From: Pseudomonadota bacterium | GTDB lineage: Bacteria > Pseudomonadota > Gammaproteobacteria > Burkholderiales > Thiobacillaceae | DNA: 50,869 bases | Reading direction: 5' to 3' | Assembly: GCA_021811235.1 (NCBI GenBank) | Contig: JAJZPG010000019.1 | Location: 1-50,869, forward strand | In this document: positions 47,637 to 50,869 of the stretch, in pieces | Layout: each line of letters begins with the position of its first letter | How positions within the stretch are numbered: position 1 is the stretch's first letter | Notes under the pieces: model-generated | Seen by the model: the letters and a program-made list of their open reading frames with translations, nothing else | Told to the model about the DNA's origin: nothing | The model's database searches: none | Made by a program: the position numbers and the translations under genes

Positions 47637-48464
47637 TTATTCGATTTTTGCACCGGCACGCGCCGCGGTGATGGCGTCGCGCACGCGCTGCTGCTGCAGC
47701 TGCTTGACGATCTCGCCGCGCACCGCATCCAGAGGCGGCAGCTTGGGCTGGCGCGTGTCGTCGAGGCGGATGACGTGGTAGCCGAACTGCGTCTTCACCG
47801 GCGTCTTGGTGGTTTCGCCTTTCTTCAGGGCGGCCAGGGCATTGGAGAATTCCGGCACGAAGGCGCGGCGGTCGGTCCAGTCGAGCGCGCCGCCGTTCTT
47901 GGCTGAACCGGGATCCTTCGACAGCTTCTTGGCGAGGTCCTCGAACTTGGCCTTCTTGCCGAGATCGGCAATGACCTTTTTCGCCTCGGCCTCGGTTTTC
48001 ACCAGGATGTGGCGAGCGCGGTATTCCGGCTCGAGCGGCTCGGCCTTGGCCTTGTCGTACATCGCCTGGATTTCGGCGTCGGCGACCGGATGGGCCTTGA
48101 TGTAGTCTTCCAGATAGGCTTTCGCGAGCTGGTCCTTGCGGCGGATGTCCAGCGCGGCGGCCAGACGCGGCTCCTTGTCGAGACCCTTGTCGAGGGCGGC
48201 GCGCGACAGCAGTTCCAGGTTGATCAGCGATTCGCGCACGCGGGCCTCGAGTTCCGGCGATTCAGGCTGGCCCTGGGCCATTTCGCGCCTGACCAGCTCG
48301 CCGTAGACGGCCGGGATTTCCTTGCCGTTGACCACGGCCAGCGGTTTGGTGGGGTCCGCGGCGGAAGCGGGCGCTGCCGGCGTGGCGGCGGGGGCAGGGG
48401 TCTGTGCCTGCGCCAGCGGGGCGAGGGCCAGCAGGATCAGGGCGGAGAGGGGGGCAAGGCGCAT
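47637..48464 (-). CDS. Periplasmic peptidyl-prolyl isomerase (parvulin type)
   Basis: This 275-residue exported protein has a signal peptide with likely cleavage after AQA at residue 20, an Ala/Pro-rich linker, a helical SurA-N-like region (~50-125) and a PpiC rotamase domain (~130-230: YRARHILVKTEAEAKKVI, FEDLAKKLSKDPGSAKNGGALDWTDRRAFVPEFSNALAALKKGE, TQFGYHVIRLDD). It catalyses prolyl isomerisation during folding of envelope proteins. ATG at 48464 is chosen over a TTG at 48479 because AAAGGA precedes it closely. It is the last gene of the yciB-yciI-bolA-ppi operon, 11 bases after bolA. Confidence 0.92.
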   Translation of the reverse strand: MRLAPLSALILLALAPLAQAQTPAPAATPAAPASAADPTKPLAVVNGKEIPAVYGELVRREMAQGQPESPELEARVRESLINLELLSRAALDKGLDKEPRLAAALDIRRKDQLAKAYLEDYIKAHPVADAEIQAMYDKAKAEPLEPEYRARHILVKTEAEAKKVIADLGKKAKFEDLAKKLSKDPGSAKNGGALDWTDRRAFVPEFSNALAALKKGETTKTPVKTQFGYHVIRLDDTRQPKLPPLDAVRGEIVKQLQQQRVRDAITAARAGAKIE

Positions 48465-48475
48465 TCGGATTCCTT

Positions 48476-48739
48476 TCAAAGTTCTTCCGGGGTCAGTGCG
48501 GTGATCGACAGCGCATGGATCTCGCGCTGCATGAGCTCGCCCATGGTTTCGTACACCAGACGGTGACGGGCGAGGGTGGAGAGATTACGGAATTTTGGTG
48601 ACACGACGGTGAGACGGAAATGTCCGCCGCCCGACGCGGCGCCGGCGTGGCCCTTGTGCTGGGCGCTTTCGTCTTCCAGCGTGTAGGTTTCGGGGTCCAG
48701 CGCGGCGAGCCGCGTGCGGATCAGGTCAGCCGTGCTCAT
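48476..48739 (-). CDS. BolA family protein
   Basis: This 87-residue BolA-fold protein contains the conserved [34 protein letters not shown], with the RHRLVY motif, and ends [13 protein letters not shown]. BolA-like proteins partner with monothiol glutaredoxins in iron-sulfur handling or act as DNA-binding regulators; the IbaG and BolA branches cannot be separated by eye here. The Cys ligand seen in some members is absent; H41 in GGGHF is present. It overlaps yciI by 4 bases (ATGA) and is followed by the parvulin gene after 11 bases. Confidence 0.92.
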   Translation of the reverse strand: MSTADLIRTRLAALDPETYTLEDESAQHKGHAGAASGGGHFRLTVVSPKFRNLSTLARHRLVYETMGELMQREIHALSITALTPEEL

Positions 48740-49038
48740 GCGGGCAGCACCTTCTTGAACGGTTGGATGGCAACGTCGGCATACACGCCCGCAGCCACGT
48801 AGGGGTCGGCGTCGGCCCAGGCCTGCGCGGCGGCGAACGAATCGAATTCGGCGACGATCAGGCTGCCGGAAAAGCCCGCGGCGCCGGGATCGTTGCTGTC
48901 GATGGCGGGGAAGGGGCCGGCCAGCAGCAGGCGGCCGGCCTGTTGCAGCGCCTGCAGCCGTTCCAGATGGGCGGGGCGGGCAGCGAGCCGGCGCTCGAGA
49001 CTGTCGGGCACATCCCGCCCGACGATGGCGTAGAACAT
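48736..49038 (-). CDS. yciI: YciI family protein
   Basis: This 100-residue protein is YciI itself: [52 protein letters not shown], with the conserved RPAHLERL and GPFP segments and the His that is thought to serve catalysis in the family. It ends in [36 protein letters not shown] dimeric alpha-beta barrel of unsettled function, it is distantly related to the two DGPF proteins of the ECF42 cluster in this window. ATG at 49038 shares one base with the yciB stop, and its end overlaps bolA by 4 bases. Confidence 0.93.
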   Translation of the reverse strand: MFYAIVGRDVPDSLERRLAARPAHLERLQALQQAGRLLLAGPFPAIDSNDPGAAGFSGSLIVAEFDSFAAAQAWADADPYVAAGVYADVAIQPFKKVLPA

Positions 49039-49655
49039 TATTGCTTTTCTTCCTTGTCGATATATTTGGTCAGCATCATGCTTTGACCGATTACAAACAC
49101 CAGCATCAGCCCGAGGCTGCCGAACAGCTTGAAATTCACCCAGGCGTCGGTCGAGAAATTGAAGGCGACAACGAGGTTTGCAACCCCCATGAAGGCAAAA
49201 AATCCGCCCCAGCTGGCATTCAACCGACTCCAGGCAGGGTCGGGAAGTTCCATTTGCGTGGCCATCAGGCTCTTGATGACGTTGCGGCCGAAGGCGGCGG
49301 CGCCGAAGATGATGCCGGCAAACATCCAGTACAGCACGGTCGGCTTCCACTTGATGAAGCTCTCGTCGTGCAGCCACAGGGTGGCGCCGCCGAACAGCAC
49401 GATGATGCCGAGGCTGACCCACAGCATGGTCTCGACGGTGTGGCCGCGCAGCTTGACCCAGGCGATCTGCCCGAAGCTGGCGACGATGGCGACCAGGGTG
49501 GCGAGGTAAATGCCGGGTTTCTCGCCGGCACCGGCCGGTTGCGGCAGGCCGAGGCCGGCCATGAAGGCGCGCGTCGCCTCGGCGTTGGCGTCGCCGATCT
49601 TGTAGGCGACGAAGAAGACGATGACGGGAAACAGGTCGAACAGCAGTTTTTTCAT
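49038..49655 (-). CDS. yciB: Inner-membrane intracellular septation protein A (YciB)
   Basis: This 205-residue polytopic membrane protein has the YciB/IspA signature: [60 protein letters not shown], and [39 protein letters not shown]. Five hydrophobic spans are evident. E. coli YciB affects envelope integrity and interacts with cell-division and elongation proteins. It heads the operon yciB-yciI-bolA-ppi, with one-base to four-base overlaps, and is divergent from the RNase AM gene. Confidence 0.95.
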   Translation of the reverse strand: MKKLLFDLFPVIVFFVAYKIGDANAEATRAFMAGLGLPQPAGAGEKPGIYLATLVAIVASFGQIAWVKLRGHTVETMLWVSLGIIVLFGGATLWLHDESFIKWKPTVLYWMFAGIIFGAAAFGRNVIKSLMATQMELPDPAWSRLNASWGGFFAFMGVANLVVAFNFSTDAWVNFKLFGSLGLMLVFVIGQSMMLTKYIDKEEKQ

Positions 49656-49707
49656 TATGGCGGTGCGGGCAGTCTGACAGCCAGCCGAAATTCGGATGAA
49701 AGCTTAT

Positions 49708-49718
49708 TTTGCTATGAT
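49708..49718 (+). promoter_or_regulatory. Extended -10 promoter of the RNase AM gene
   Basis: TG-C-TATGAT (49710-49718) is an extended -10 element 51 bases upstream of the ATG at 49770. The -35 region (TTCGGA, around 49691) is a poor match, which an extended -10 can tolerate. Confidence 0.5.
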
Positions 49719-49769
49719 TCCCCCTCCTGACCAAGCGCTTTCGGCCCTGGTCGCCCGATCCTGATCTCG

Positions 49770-50636
49770 ATGTTCAATATCGATCTGCATTGCCATTCCA
49801 ATGTGTCCGACGGCATGTTGTCTCCCGCCGAGGTGGTTGCCCGCGCCGCGGCCAACGGGGTGCATGCGCTCGCGCTGACCGACCATGACGACGTGGCCGG
49901 CATCGCCGCGGCGCAGGAAGCGGCCGATGCGGCCGGACTGACGCTGATCCCGGGCGTCGAGATCTCGGTGACGTGGGGCGGACAGACCGTGCACATCGTC
50001 GGCCTGCGCATCGACCCGGCCCACCCCGGACTCGCCGCCGGTCTCGCCGAGATCCGCCGCGGACGCATCGAGCGCGCCCGCCGCATGAGCGACGATCTCG
50101 CCCGTTCCGCCGGCATCGTCGGCGCCTACGAAGGGGCCTACGACTATGCCGTCAACAAGCAGATGGTCGGGCGCACGCATTTCGCGCGCTGGCTGGTCGA
50201 CCGCGGCCATGCCCCCGACATCCGCAGTGTGTTTCGCCGCTACCTCACGCGCGGCAACCCGGGCTACGTCGAGCACGAATGGACCTCGCTCGAAAACGCC
50301 GTCGGCTGGATCCGCGCCAGCGGAGGCATGGCGGTGATCGCGCACCCCGGGCGCTACACGTTCAATGCGCGCGAACAGCACCTGTTGCTGGACGCTTTCC
50401 GCGCGCTCGGCGGGGAGGGCATCGAGGTCATCACCGGCAGCCACCATCCGTCCGAATACGGCAAGTGGGCCGACCTCGCGCGCGCGTTCGGCCTCAAGGC
50501 CTCGCGCGGCGCCGATTTCCACGCGCCGGGCGAGGGCGTCGACATCGGCCGCCTGCCGGCGCTGCCCCACTATTGCCAGCCGGTCTGGCAGGGCTGGCCG
50601 GAACTGGCACCGCATTTTTCCCCTTCCCTGGCCTGA
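49770..50636 (+). CDS. rnm: PHP-domain 5'-3' exoribonuclease/nucleotide phosphatase (RNase AM, YciV)
   Basis: This 288-residue PHP-fold enzyme is orthologous to E. coli YciV (RNase AM, formerly TrpH), which matures 5' ends of rRNAs and removes 3'-phosphoadenosine 5'-phosphate-type nucleotides. Metal ligands seen: H7 and H9 (DLHCHS), D14, H39-D40 (LTDHDD), E69 region (PGVEIS), H in VIAHPGRY, H in ITGSHH, and D-H in GADFHAPG. The start is ATG at 49770. It lies 6 bases before yciO, a conserved pair, and is divergent from yciB. Confidence 0.94.
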   Translation: MFNIDLHCHSNVSDGMLSPAEVVARAAANGVHALALTDHDDVAGIAAAQEAADAAGLTLIPGVEISVTWGGQTVHIVGLRIDPAHPGLAAGLAEIRRGRIERARRMSDDLARSAGIVGAYEGAYDYAVNKQMVGRTHFARWLVDRGHAPDIRSVFRRYLTRGNPGYVEHEWTSLENAVGWIRASGGMAVIAHPGRYTFNAREQHLLLDAFRALGGEGIEVITGSHHPSEYGKWADLARAFGLKASRGADFHAPGEGVDIGRLPALPHYCQPVWQGWPELAPHFSPSLA

Positions 50637-50642
50637 GACCGT

Positions 50643-50869
50643 ATGGCGCAATTCTTCAATATCCATGCCGACAACCCGCAGCCGCGGCTGATCCAGCAGG
50701 CGGTCGACATCCTCAAGCGCGGCGGCGTGATCGTGTACCCCACCGACTCGTGCTACGCGCTCGGCTGCCAGATCGGCGACAAGGAAGCGGCGATGCGCCT
50801 GTTGTCGGTGCGCGGACTCGACACCGGCCACGACCTCACGCTGGTCTGCCGCGACCTGTCCGAACTCGG
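50643..50869 (+). CDS. yciO: YciO (Sua5/YrdC-like) protein, 5' part
   Basis: This frame starts at ATG 50643 and runs off the window after 75 codons of an expected ~206. The visible part begins MAQFFNIHADNPQPRLIQQA, then GGVIVYPTDSCYALGCQIGD and GHDLTLVCRDLSEL, matching E. coli YciO closely. YciO has the YrdC/Sua5 fold; the KRSP-type motif of true threonylcarbamoyl-AMP synthases falls at VRGLDTGHDLTL here and lacks the basic-Ser-Pro pattern, so tRNA t6A synthesis should not be assumed. It is co-transcribed with the RNase AM gene. Confidence 0.93.
   Translation, partial: MAQFFNIHADNPQPRLIQQAVDILKRGGVIVYPTDSCYALGCQIGDKEAAMRLLSVRGLDTGHDLTLVCRDLSEL

Overview
The window reads as a chromosomal segment of a high-GC betaproteobacterium. 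Core genes are dense, mostly co-directional and often overlap by 1 to 4 bases. Gene content and order (grpE-dnaK-dnaJ, yceD-rpmF-plsX-fabHDG-acpP-fabF-pabB-pabC-mltG-tmk-holB-pilZ, rne/rluC divergent, pycA-pycB) suggest a Thiobacillus or Nitrosomonadales-like organism. That assignment is inference from gene order and protein style, not from a database search.

Layout: 1-2142 holds the 3' end of a methylmalonate-semialdehyde dehydrogenase gene, a HIT hydrolase and a small membrane protein. 2190-4175 looks like a decayed islet inserted at a tRNA-Asn gene: a tRNA-3'-end-like copy, an exported protein of unknown function, a VapBC-type toxin-antitoxin pair and the first ~40 codons of a phage-type integrase. 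4220-7315 carries a Y-family DNA polymerase with an upstream LexA box, a BrkB-type membrane protein fused to a cyclic-nucleotide-binding domain, and two clusters of REP-like palindromes. 7316-14408 has aspC, uvrB, an unknown gene, a low-molecular-weight phosphatase and rne. 14842-17935 is a coupled operon (rluC, HAD phosphatase, Rieske protein, sppA, Rof-like protein). 17946-22511 (minus) encodes a tetrapyrrole-methylase-type methyltransferase, YceF and two-subunit pyruvate carboxylase.

22519-34541 is the fatty-acid superoperon with a near-consensus promoter at its head, running into folate (pabB, pabC), cell wall (mltG), replication (tmk, holB), pilus or c-di-GMP-related (pilZ) and tatD genes. 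34560-38380 (minus) is the heat-shock operon grpE-dnaK-dnaJ with a sigma-32-like promoter, followed by a tRNA-Ser gene.

38572-43093 (minus) is the main accessory module. It contains an ECF42-type sigma factor with a large C-terminal extension, two DGPF/YCII proteins, three VOC/glyoxalase-fold proteins, a DUF1428 protein and a possible 37-residue protein. Three nearly identical promoters (TGTCGA, 17 bases, CGTCGTA) precede its three transcription units, so the regulon and its positive feedback can be read directly from the DNA.

43308-47328 encodes envelope and lipid functions (GT2 glycosyltransferase, VTT-domain protein, PAP2 phosphatase, ArnT-like glycosyltransferase). 47335-50869 has a divergent Hfq, a parvulin, BolA, YciI, YciB, RNase AM (YciV) and the start of yciO.
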